49,653 nucleotides of DNA from Phallusia fumigata (lineage: Eukaryota; Chordata; Ascidiacea; Phlebobranchia; Ascidiidae), in NCBI GenBank assembly GCA_008931825.1, contig QXVZ01027918.1, forward strand, positions 1 to 49,653, read 5' to 3'. The notes beneath the pieces were generated by a model. It was not told the DNA's origin. It saw nothing but the letters and a program-made list of their open reading frames with translations, and ran no database searches. Positions 25,001 through 37,000 of the stretch are shown here, piece after piece. The translations under genes and the position numbers were made by a program. The first letter of the stretch is position 1; every line of letters starts with the position of its first letter.

Positions 25001-28000
25001 AATGGCTTCCTGTGACAAAGACATTGGTGCTTGTCTTGTTTCGCAATTGCGTGCAATGCCTAACCCAGCACATGAGAAGCCAATAAACCATCTGTGTGTA
25101 TTTAAACCCGGGTTGTATTACTTTTGCTTTGCGGGGCATTGGAAAGGTCGGCTTGGCGGTTTAAGTCGTACATGTTATCACCTTTTCCACCCTTGAGCAG
25201 CAGGGTTTTTCCAAACGAAGTGGGATTAATTGCAACAGATGTTTACACGGTGTAAAAAAGGGACCGGCACTTTAGGCTTATCTTACAGCGGACTGTGAGC
25301 TCACTTTAGGAGGAAGCAAATAATGCGCCGACGCGTACGATTCTGTATTAATACGATATGAAAAGCGTAAAAATTATATTTAGAGTAACATGTATGCGGC
25401 AATATTCGTTTTGCTTTGCAGACTGTAGAGATGTTTCGAAATAAGATGTATGTTCTGGCACTGGCTGTGGCGTTAATATCGTCCATTACAGCACAAGGTG
25501 CTACAGCACAAGATGGCGAAAGTGAAGCGCTGGTTGCTCCACAGATTCGATTCATGCGTCAAGATAGCAACAAACCGCAGACAGTAAGAAAACTGGTGGA
25601 CACGAGGGTCCGGCAAAGCACACAACACCAGGTCGAGGTTGAAGTGCACAGTCAAGAGACGGCGAGTACTTCTGAGGGCGTGGAATGCGAGTCGAATTGC
25701 ACTGGGTCGTCTTCATGCGAGAGCTCAAGCTCAAGCGCCTGTTCTTCTACCTCATCATGCGCTACACACTGCAACACAGGCTGCAGTTGCGGTTGTAACT
25801 GTGGCTGCTGTGGTGGCGGCGGCGGTTCGTCGGATGTAACTCTGTTGCTGCACACTTTAAACCGCTTAACACAGGGGCCACCCGGCTCACAAGGACCACC
25901 TGGGCTGCAAGGACCCGCAGGTTTTCCCGGTATGCCTGGGCCCCCCGGAAAAGCAGGACATCCCGGAATCCAGGGACCTCCTGGCTTGCAAGGTATCCCA
26001 GGACCCCCAGGATTTGGTATAAAAGGGGATTGTGGACCACGTGGGCCCAAAGGAGAGCCCGGGACATCCGAGGTGGGCAAACCTGGACCACCAGGCCCGC
26101 CTGGACCGACTGGCAAAATTGACTACGAAGAGTTTCGCAATTCTCCGATCACAGTCACAGGCGTAGAAGGCCCCCAAGGCGAAAAGGGAATGCAAGGTGA
26201 AAAAGGCATGACAGGGCCGCCGGGACCTAGAGGTCCACCTGGGTTTTCCTCGAGTGATATTGAAACTTCAAAAGTCACGAGAGAAGTAGCGGGTCCAAGA
26301 GGTCCGAAAGGTGAACCAGGCAGTGGAATCGTTGGACCACCAGGACCACCCGGTCAGGACGGAATTGATGGCATACCTGGCGAAAGCATCAAAGGTGACC
26401 AAGGACTGCCCGGAGAACATGGAGTTGGTCTTCCCGGGCCGCCTGGACCAGAAGGCCCACCTGGTCGTGCAGTTGAGGGAGAGAAAGGTGAAAGTGGTCA
26501 GGACGGGCAGCCCGGAAACCCAGGGCGACCAGGGTTGCCAGGGCCTCCCGGGCCTCCAGGCGTTCCCAAACGCCAAACTGACAGTAACGGTTTGCTGAAC
26601 GGAGAAACCGGTACGCAAGGAGATACAGGACCTCCTGGTCCAGTTGGGCCCCAAGGTCCTCCAGGGATGAAAGGTCCGCGAGGTATGAAAGGAGAAAAGG
26701 GAATGAACGGGCAGTCAGGAAGACACGGACGACCAGGGACTCCAGGAAAAAGCGGCCGTGGGGAGAAAGGAGTAAAGGGTGACGTGGGTTTGCCAGGACC
26801 TTCAATCAAAGGAGAACCCGGACCACCAGGCCCACCAGGACGGTCAACACATTCCCGTACAAACACGGGCATGACCAGCGGCGGTACAATGTGCTGCCAC
26901 CAGGAAAAGGTCGCATTCATGGCCGGTCTTTCGAGAAACTTCCAAGGAAACAACAGGGGGATCTGCTTCGATCACGTGATAACAAACCAAGGCGGCGCCT
27001 ACCGTTCAGCAACCGGTTGCTTTATTGTACCAGCGGGAGGACTTTACGTCTTCCATGTGCATATCTTACGGTGTAGAAGCAGCGGACCGCTCTATGTCCA
27101 CTTGATGCGCAACGGCGAAATGATCAGCTCAGCGACCAATCAGGATTCGAGGTTCGAGACAACGTCAGCTACGGCGGTGATGCAGCTGCGTCGCGGTGAC
27201 GTAGTTTGGGTAAGATTGCGCCAGGGAGTCGCGTACGGGCACAGTCCTTCACACTACACTACTTTCTCGGGCTACTCGATTCAGCTGGACGAGGCTGTGG
27301 ACGTGACAGCTGCTTTCGCGCAGCAGCGTTACAAGACTGGCACGAGTTACTCGCTGTACAAGGGCGCGACATCAAACGTGCTGACCGATGAGGCTGCAGC
27401 CCGCGCCAGATCAATGAGTGGCACAATGATGTCCATGACCGGCAACGACTGAAGTCAATGACGTCAAGCACGAAAGCTCTTCATCTATAACTGACGTCAT
27501 CGCTCCGTTATTGCGTCGTTGACCGACGTTAAATGCGGAGTCCAAGTTCACAGACCTAAGCACACTTGCCACTGAGGATCCATTTTACGTGCGTTCACAA
27601 TCATCTGTGGTGCCCAAAAGCTGTCACGAGTCATAAAAATACATTTCATCGTCGCGAGTCTCAATGAAAATCGAATTACAGGCATTGCAACTTAAGCCTC
27701 ACCCATTTTTAGCAATTGCCTTCCAACATTTCGCACCCTTAGTATATTTATTTTATTTTCGTTGCTTTTGTTCCGTGTCAAGCAAACTTGAAGGTTCACT
27801 CTCTCGTTTCTAATCGTAAAGGTGTTACTATGTTGAAGTTTTACTTGATTGCGTATTCGTTTATAAAAAGCGCAATAAAGAATGTTGAGAATTTGATATC
27901 CTCCAAGTTTAAATGTCAAAAGAGCTTTTATAATTTCCCGTCACTCTTGGGAGTTAGGTTAAGTCGTGGCCGTTTCAATTCGATCCAGGCTATGTAAAAC

Positions 28001-31000
28001 AGCAAGTACTAAAAGAAAATTAACCAGCAGTTGAATGTTGATGTAACACAAATAAAACATACATTGGCAGGGCATAAAAGAGTGTTAATGTGCAACATTG
28101 TGTTTAAATTGCAGCAAACGAGCGGAACCAGGTCAACTAATAAAGGTTTATCCGACTTAGGGTTGGGACAAAAATAGAAAGTGAGCAAAACCGTGACGGG
28201 CAAGGCACACGCGAAGTGGTTGAATTTGGCCCCGCAAGCAACGGGAATTAACGTTGGACGACAGCAAGCTCGGTCGATCGATAATGAATTCGATCTTGCA
28301 GAGGCATACGTCAATCAAAGTAAAGGTGAAACGCAGTTTTGTGGTCGCCTAGATGCTGGCTTGGGCTTATCTCCAACCTTCCAGCGCATTTAGCCGCAAT
28401 GGCATAGGGTCGCCTGCCAATTGTATCGATTGTAGAATTAAAAACTGTGGGGATTTGTTAAGGGTGGTTTTGTGACTGGTTCAACTGCTATACAGGGAAA
28501 TGTGGTTTCCGAACAATGGCAGACAATGTGTGTTAAATAAAAGCGTGTTCTCCGCGCTTCTGTAAACAGAACCACATAAAAAACCATTTTTCCGGCATCA
28601 AAAATGTAGAATTGCAACTTACCCAAAATTCCCCAAAACGTTAGCCAGTAATTTCTAGATTTTGAGTGATAAGTTACCTTAAATCATGCGTTCGGTAGTT
28701 TTCCTGGATAGAAAACAACATCTTGCCAGTAAGTTTACAAACCAGCGACGATGACAAGTTACCAAAATCCAAACAACAAAGCGTGTTTTCTTGTAATCCA
28801 AACTCGGGGATTTATAACACACTGCATCATTCTTCCCCTAGAGTCCCACAAAAGTCAAAGTGTTTGCGTTTCCACCCCAACCTGTCAAGGAAAGTGTCGG
28901 GTACAGTCGCAGACCCAGCACCAGAGGTGATATTTGCGGGTTTGGCTTTTTTGCTGCAACAACGCCGTGTGTTCATTTTCACTCGGAGCCGGTTTTCGTG
29001 AATTCGATTACTGGGATAGCGAGGGAGACGGGACTTCCATATTTGGTGTGACAGCGGACGGACCACCTGCCACGGATGTTTACTAGATTTTTGACTCGCG
29101 TCTCGCACTTTCATCTGATAAACATTACGGAGGTTTGGCAAAGCGGGATAAACCTTGATTTGCGAACGATAAATTGCGCTTCATTATAAGTGTGTGATGT
29201 AAACAGTCGCGCCACAGTTTATTGAAAATCTGCAAGTTAGTGAGACTACCTGTCAATCAAAAGGTGCCGTTGCTTTGCACGCCTATAAGCCAACTCAAAA
29301 ATGAAAATCAAGCTCATCTGCACACATGTGAAAGGCTGGCCATTAGTTATCACGTAATCATTCATCTTGTGCGCGTGCGAGCTTAATTCACATCGACGTA
29401 TAACCATGGATACACTGCAACACCTAGAATTCGTTGTGGTAGTATACAGCTATAAGAAAGAGTTGAGAAGAAACCATTCTATCATTAACACTACTCATGC
29501 TAAACAACAAAGAGCTGTATGTAAGTATTTCAATACACAGCTCGAGCCTCCACACACAATACACAGTTTGTCTACTAACGGTAAAAAAATGTCAGGCTGG
29601 TGCAAAGCCCGTCATTTCCTTAACAATGCCACGATAGACCTTCTAAATTAGGGGTTAACACTAACCTTTCCAAGTGCCAATTGTTCGTGCAGTGCAAGAT
29701 ACCCGGGTTGGAGATTTCCTGCGACAGGTACCTGGTGTTCACCACACGTCACTCGTCCGTCCTTCGTAAGTAGAGGCACCCATGCGTGACCGACTGCGAA
29801 CAGAGGAGGCTGTGTTTAGTGTGAAAGTGGGTTGCGTTAATGGACTTGTGTTGTAAAGAGCAAGCACTTCGTAGGTAGTGGTGAATGTGTTTGAGACGTT
29901 GCTAACAGGCGAAGAACCACTGAGTCTGTTTATAAGCCAATGGCGTAATTTTGTACAGGCATGACAGCAGACAAACTATAAAGGCCTTGGTTGGTTTCAA
30001 AAAGTCAAAACAACGAATCTAATGGTATCCCCTGTATGAACAAACAGAAAATATATAAATACATAACTTTCTTTTTGGGGGGAGAAAAAAATGTTGTTTG
30101 ACAGTTTGGTATTCAAGTCATTGTCTCCTCCAACGGAGACCGTTAATATTTTCGAGAGAGACAAAAAGATATGTGTCCCCACCTAGCGGTTGCAAACTCA
30201 CCTTCCATCTGCACGGAATCTTTCTTTTTTGCGTTTGTGTCCACAACGACGTGGTAAAATGAGAAGAGGATGTGGTGACCGTGATGAAGTTGGGTGGGGA
30301 GGGAAAGCTTCCACTGGGACGACAAATAAATGAAACTAATATTGATTTACGTAACCGGAGCACACATAATTCAAATACAACTTTTAATTGTCTTTGTGGC
30401 CGATTTTATGGGATCTAAATAACCATTTGTTTTTTTCGGTTGTAAACTGCATGCGTTTTGCCGGTGTAAAAGGTCTAACAACACAATATATGACTATTTC
30501 ATACAATGTATTCGGCAGACACAGACACATTTTCCCAACAACAAAGTTGGTCTTAAAATGATCTTTACATGCGCATGGGCCTAGCTAGCGTCCAGATTAA
30601 GAAAAAGGAGAACTTAAACTTGTAAAGTGAGTAAATCCCCCCAAAATGCAGTTTATTCATAAGACAAACCTCTTCATAGAACTCAGGCTTTTCGTGATGG
30701 TGAAGTACAGCGGCTGATACACGGGTGGTGAAGGCTCCCGTCCCTGGGGGACCAGGTCGTTTGTGGAATGAACGGAGAGGTTGAGCACCTTCGGCATCTG
30801 AATCTCGAAACTCGGCCACAACGGCAATGTTGCGAGCCTGAAAAAGGTGTAAAGTTATGTCAAGTTTATGTTACGTAGAATGTAGCACAACACGCACTTG
30901 TATAGCAGCAGCTAAGCAAAAACCGCAATTAGTTGTGAGTTTCAGTAGAAAACACAAACGCAACAAGTAAAGATTGAAAATGTTAAACATTGAATTGCAA

Positions 31001-34000
31001 CCTTAGCATGCAATAAAATTACGCGCGGTTCAACTAACACAAAAGGCGTAAACTTTTGTATCTACCAACTAACCGCAAAAGTTTACAAATTCCTAACATT
31101 CATAAAAACACAATAGGCTTGAAATAACAAAGCGGAGAATAAACAGCAGTTAGACACATTCTGATCTAAAATTCAAAGAGTAAAATTTTCCTAGAAAAAA
31201 GAGAAAGCCGCTAAAAATATTAAGTGGTTTCGCTGAGATCGATGAGTCAGTTGAAAACCCTGAACAATCTTCATTATTAAAATAATGCAAAATCACCTTT
31301 GCGAATGTCTTTTGGTTGTCATAGTTGAGTGCTTTGGGATAAACATAACAGTGGTTGGTGTACTCCATGTTCGGGTGTTGATCTGTCGGCGAGTTTTTCA
31401 GGAATTCGTCAACTTCCATCACTGGTTCGGTCCCCCCACTGTTCGACTTTCCTGACGTAGGTGATGACGTGGGCATGTACGGCTTGACCGGAACCAAAGA
31501 CGATGTAAGAATATCTAAAAGGAATTTAACGTTTTTGTATTTTATCATTTGTTGGCGTGGAAAAAAACACGTCACTAGTTTAAAACTAGGTTTGCAACTC
31601 ACACACGCTAACGCGTTATTCCTATGCTGACGTTTGGCAAACTATGTTTTACTAATTCTTTTTGCAAAAAAATTTTTTTTTAGAAACGACTAAAAGATTA
31701 ATAATCACCAAAATTTTTGTTTATTTAATCATGTAAATAATCCACAATTAACTAAAACCGTTTCTTTGTAAACGTTTGTTTTCTAGCAAACTTGCAAAAT
31801 TGGCCTCTAACCGAACCACAACTGACTGTGTAATTAGTTTTTTGCATGATAATTTCTGCAAGAGATCAAGTGTTATTTTCAAATACGCTGCGTGCCATCT
31901 GATGGGTATCCCTATTTTGAAAATTTATTATGAATTGAATGACATATGGTTAAGATAACAACATATAACGTAGAAAAATGTTTTGCACCCCAGTTTAGAA
32001 TCACATGCCTTTGTAAAAATATTAAAACCGGAAAATGTTTACTGGAGGTCATCTAAATTTCTGAAATTAATAAAATACTTAAGGAGCAAAACTTTACATT
32101 TTTGCAAACAACAACGAGAAACCACTGTTATGCCCCGAGCCAAACGGACAATGCTGATAGTTAAAACACATCACGACAAATCTAGAGCCAAAAAGACTGG
32201 TTCCATCTTTGGAATGGGATTAGGACGATTTCATGCTCTTGTGTAAAAACTTACAAGCCACAGCTCCAACAACAGGCGATTATACTACGGTTTAATACTG
32301 CAGTAAAAAACTTACTTGGTAAATCGGTAGGAACGGAATCAATTCCAAGGCGCAAATCGCAATCGATGTATTCAAGCTTTGACAGTTTTTCGGGTCTGCA
32401 CAAGCAAAAAATAAAACGAAAACGATTAAACTTCAACTTCGGGTCAAAAGTTCGGAACAGCACATTTATGCGAAAAGTTTGTCGAAAACATAAATATTTG
32501 ATGTGCAATTCAAGGAATTGCCTCAACAAGCAAGATTAACTAAAGTTGCCTGGGCCAATTTTGTAAGCCACACAATATTCGGGATTATTACGTTTGTTTA
32601 GAATAATTACAGCAACTCTATTTGCAAAAGATACCAATTTAAATGCATGCGTTAATGTATGTATTGTGTACATCGTACAGTATTGTATTAAGGGCAAATC
32701 GTAGAATTAAACATGTGCATGTGTAAAATTCCAAGTTAAGTACTGTTAAAAACAAAGTTCGTTTCAACTAAGTTGAATTTAGATTAAGTGGTACGTTATG
32801 TTTGGATTATTGCCCTAATGACATTCTGAGCGTTGAGTGCTTGCCATGATCAGTAATTGTCATGAAATGTCATCCGCATTGGTAGGACATTAAGCAGGTC
32901 ATACAAGTTTGCTGACATTAACTAACAAGATGGCAAACAGTCATGAACGGTTCAACTAGGATACACGCACCGGTACATACAAAAACATGAGTACCTTGTT
33001 TGTAAACACGACAGAGTTATAACATTTTAAATTGTAAAGTTATCTTAATCTTTTAGATTTTTCGCGATGCAGAGTTGCCAGTAAAAATTTCGAAATTATT
33101 TTTCATTATGTCGCAAAAATTTCAGCTGAACAAATGAAACCAGACGATTACCTTTTGAAGTCAGAAAGGTACTTGAGTAAATCTTCTTCAGCAAGTTTGG
33201 ACGATTCCTGTTTGTAAACAACTTCGAATCCATTCTGATTGATGTTGCCCTTGCTGTCCACGAAAAGTTGCCTAACGAAAAAAAGTGTTTTTAGCACAGC
33301 CACGACACACTACGTACATATTATACCTTCAGAAAATGATAATGGTACAGCAAATGCAATGTAATACATTTGTTAGCAAAGTCAAAATCAGTAAACAAAT
33401 GATAAAGTAAGTAAGTCAAAACTCTTGGTTGCAGCAATGTATGGTGCTTATTGTATGTTTATCAGAATATTTTCACAAAAAATAGTTCCAAATTTTTGTA
33501 TGTCCAACTTTTTACCACCCAAACCCCTACAGGTCAAAAGATGTGTGATCATTTGTGTGTTTTCTGGGTCGGTTTGCTTATTTCCTTTTGGTTAACAAAT
33601 GCCAGCAAACAAAATCAACTAACAGTATGGGGCACAGGGTCAAAATGTTAAGTTACGAAAGCTAAAAGAGCAATAATTGCAAAGCACAACTCGTCTGGTG
33701 ACGTTGGCAAACAATACTAACATCGTTGAGGGGTACAGATCAACAATATACTCACTTTGCCGTCCAGGCAAACGGCATACGGTATTGTCCCAGCCTCTGG
33801 CAAGCTGTTTTCGCATGCTTCAACACCTGTGTACATTGGCAAATTAAATCAAAAGCATAATAGCACATGAAGGCAGGTGAAACACAGATTAGCTACAAAC
33901 AGAAAAGTGTGCACTTCTTGTGAAGTATAAACAGACTTGAACTAAATTTGAACTATATATTAAAAAGTTAGGAAAAAGTAAACCCGGGGTAATATTGCAA

Positions 34001-37000
34001 CTATTACTAGCATCAACTAGTTACATTTGTACTACTAACTACATCGTTACAGTATTTAGTTTCATTTCACTACGCTCGCGACCATGTGAAGTAGATAAAT
34101 ATTAGTTCAAGGGAAGTCGAGGCTAAAGCAAATACTCGTGAACAAGGGGTTTAGAAAACCAACACAATATCTGAAGTTGGTTACAATGAAACCTAGCGAT
34201 ATGACGTAAGCGCATGATGTCAGGATCCGGTTTAGATTGTTAGGAAAAAGTTGAAAAAGGTGAATGACCCGGCCCTATGACGTCACTTCGCACCAAAAAG
34301 CAAATCAGTTTTTAACACGACAGAGAATTGTAAAACAATTCGTCAAAATTGCCGCTGATGACGTAACAAAGCCATATTTTTTATTTTTAATCAGAACAAG
34401 ATAAACAGCACTGGTGTGAAAACGTACCTTCATAGCAGTTTTGTGGTTGTCGTTGTCAAACTTCATGTATGGTTGCGCGCAAGACTTGATGCTCCCTTGT
34501 AAGACTTTTTCGATCTTCGCCACCAGGTAGATTTCACCGTGCGGTTTTGTCACTGAGAAAATTCCCTGGAAATCGAAAAGAAAGCTCGTAAACAGTAACC
34601 AACGAACCCCAGTTGCGCCGCTATACGGAATAAAAATTGAGCGTTTTGTCTAACAAGTGTTGGAAGATTGCCCACGTAATCGTACTTTGGACCTCTGACC
34701 ATGTTAAAAAAAACTCGTTTTGACATGAAAATAATGTTCAAAGCACCAATGACATTACACGCCACCTGAATTGCCTACTTAAGAAAAATGTTTACAAGAC
34801 ACACAAGTTAAACTACAAATTTACTTTGAATCTTTAGATTGTCATTATGCAGATCAGTCCACAAACCCCGGGAGTTTCAACAAATACTCGGGGAAATTTG
34901 TAGTTTCATTGTATGTCATTTACAAATACGCAAATGGATTTACCTGTTTGGGATAAGCAATCCACTGTGTGTCGACTTTCTGCAGAGAAGGTTCGCCGAC
35001 TTTCGGGTCCTCCGATATGTTCGAAGTGCGTTTCGTGTTGGTCAGAGCACGATCGGGGATCATACGTCGAACCTACGTCATATTTACGCCACATACGATT
35101 ATTTAGCAGGCATTAGCAAAGCTACCAGTAACAAAGACGTTTAATATACCGCAGTTGTCGGAAAATACTCGTAGTACGTAACAGTTTGCGTTATTTTAAC
35201 CAAACATGTGCAATCTTACGCATACTTACAAGCGGGTGGTTCAAGTCCACGTGCAAGTCAGCCGAGATCTTTTTTCCAGCTGTCACATCATACAAAGCCA
35301 AGGTGACGAAAAACGGCTCCACCTTAGTTAGGATTCGAACCGTTGACGTAAAGAGTTCGCATGTGTCAACATTACAACTTGGCAGTATACTTACATTAGT
35401 AACAGGTTCTTCAGCACCGTCAATAACAACTCCTCTTAGTGAAAAGGAGATGCTCTTGCACGCCACCATAACCCGTGTGGACGGTTTAAGTATGGTGGGA
35501 GGAACTATATCAGGTGACTTGTCTTTGTCGGTGGGATTCTTTTTGAAAAAAAAGGGTTAAAGCGATTTGTCGATGTAGATTATCAAAAAGGAAACAGAAC
35601 GCTATCATTTGAGCACTAAATTTGAACAGTATATGTTTCAAGCCGTCAAAAATAGTTCAAAATAAAACCACACAAACAGTCGTCAAACAAGGCTGTCTTT
35701 GATTCGTACAGTTAATCCTAACTGGTCGGGCGTGTTTTCTTTCGTTATCATGTGCACTTTTGCGAGCCCTAAAAAATATTGACTGACATTGAATGCAAGC
35801 ATACGAATAAGTAGAACTTTCATACATCAAACAAATGACTCTGCCAAAATGTGTTTTAAATTTAAGTTGTCTTGTTGATAAGTCCCATGCTAAACATATG
35901 CTGGATAAACTTAGGCATAGCGGTCTGCAGTGCTAAAACCAGCAGTGACGGCACCAGACGGGGCGGCGATATAATTACGTGTTACGTCACTGGTTCGATA
36001 AGGTCGTGAGTAATGTATTGGTCAGTCTGTCTGGAGAAAAAGGGCGCGAGCATTATAAAAAGGTTTTGATCCAAAACAAATTATGGCTGCAGCGAAACAT
36101 TCACATAAAAAACCCTTGAAAAACAAGTGAAACTTAATTAATGCACATTTGGTCAACAAATATTACTATTGTTGCCAAATATACCCAATCTAAGCTGTAT
36201 ATGGGTATGTGTTTTGTAAAACTTGATTAAAATTTTAAAATAAAGACAGAAAATGGTCCATAAATTTAGCAGGGGTTTGCATTTTAGCTTCGTTACCGCC
36301 TGGAATCAGAGTAGTGACAGACATAAGCTTTTCTCAAATTCACATCAAGGAGTAAAACGGTAATAGACGGTTCGCCGCGAAACCAACCTTCACGTATCGA
36401 TTTTGGAAGTCGGGGTAGATACGAAATACATTCTGCCTTCCCTCTTTGCGAGCCATCGAGTTTTTCTGATCAGTTTCTCTCGCGTATTTCACCAGTTCAG
36501 GGTGCATTGTACTCTTTATACCCTCCAAACTTCCGCAATCGCCGTTCTGTTTCGATTCTTGGTCTGTGCGGAAGCAAGCTTGCCAGTATTGACGCAGATA
36601 ATATAGGGGCTATTGTTCGCGCTAAGTGTGCACAAGTTTCGATACTTAATTCACACAACAATTATGATAGAGACATGCACTAACTTAGTTGGCTGACAAG
36701 TTGACCAATATTTGGTAAAAAATGTTAGTGGTGGTACGTTTACGAAAACAAGAAACGTACAATTCGCAGAAATCATGTGTTTGCCACTTCTCGAGTTAAC
36801 AATAGCATCATATTTTTAGGCATACAAAATAGCTAACAATTTATAAGTCAGTTATTAACGCTAGACGTTACGGATTTGCACTGAGCTTTTTCCATGTTAA
36901 AATACCCGCCATTTATTCATTTAACAAATTTGTTCATCCAAAACCGGCAAATATCTCTACAATGGCGTAACACTTACCACATTTGTCCTTCTGCGTGACT

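Noticed and set aside
25652..26953. Several long minus-strand open frames rich in Pro and Gly
   Set aside because: Antisense shadows of the Gly-X-Y repeat: GGN and CCN codons read as Pro and Gly on the opposite strand. The plus strand has the signal peptide and the C1q domain.
35323..35345. tRNA T-arm-like word (minus strand ggttcgaatcc)
   Set aside because: No acceptor stem, D-arm or anticodon arm can be folded around it, and it lies entirely inside the 72-base DOCK-C intron.
35186..35560. Plus-strand open frame of 124 codons
   Set aside because: Antisense shadow of DOCK-C exons 11 and 12, which have clear family matches on the minus strand.
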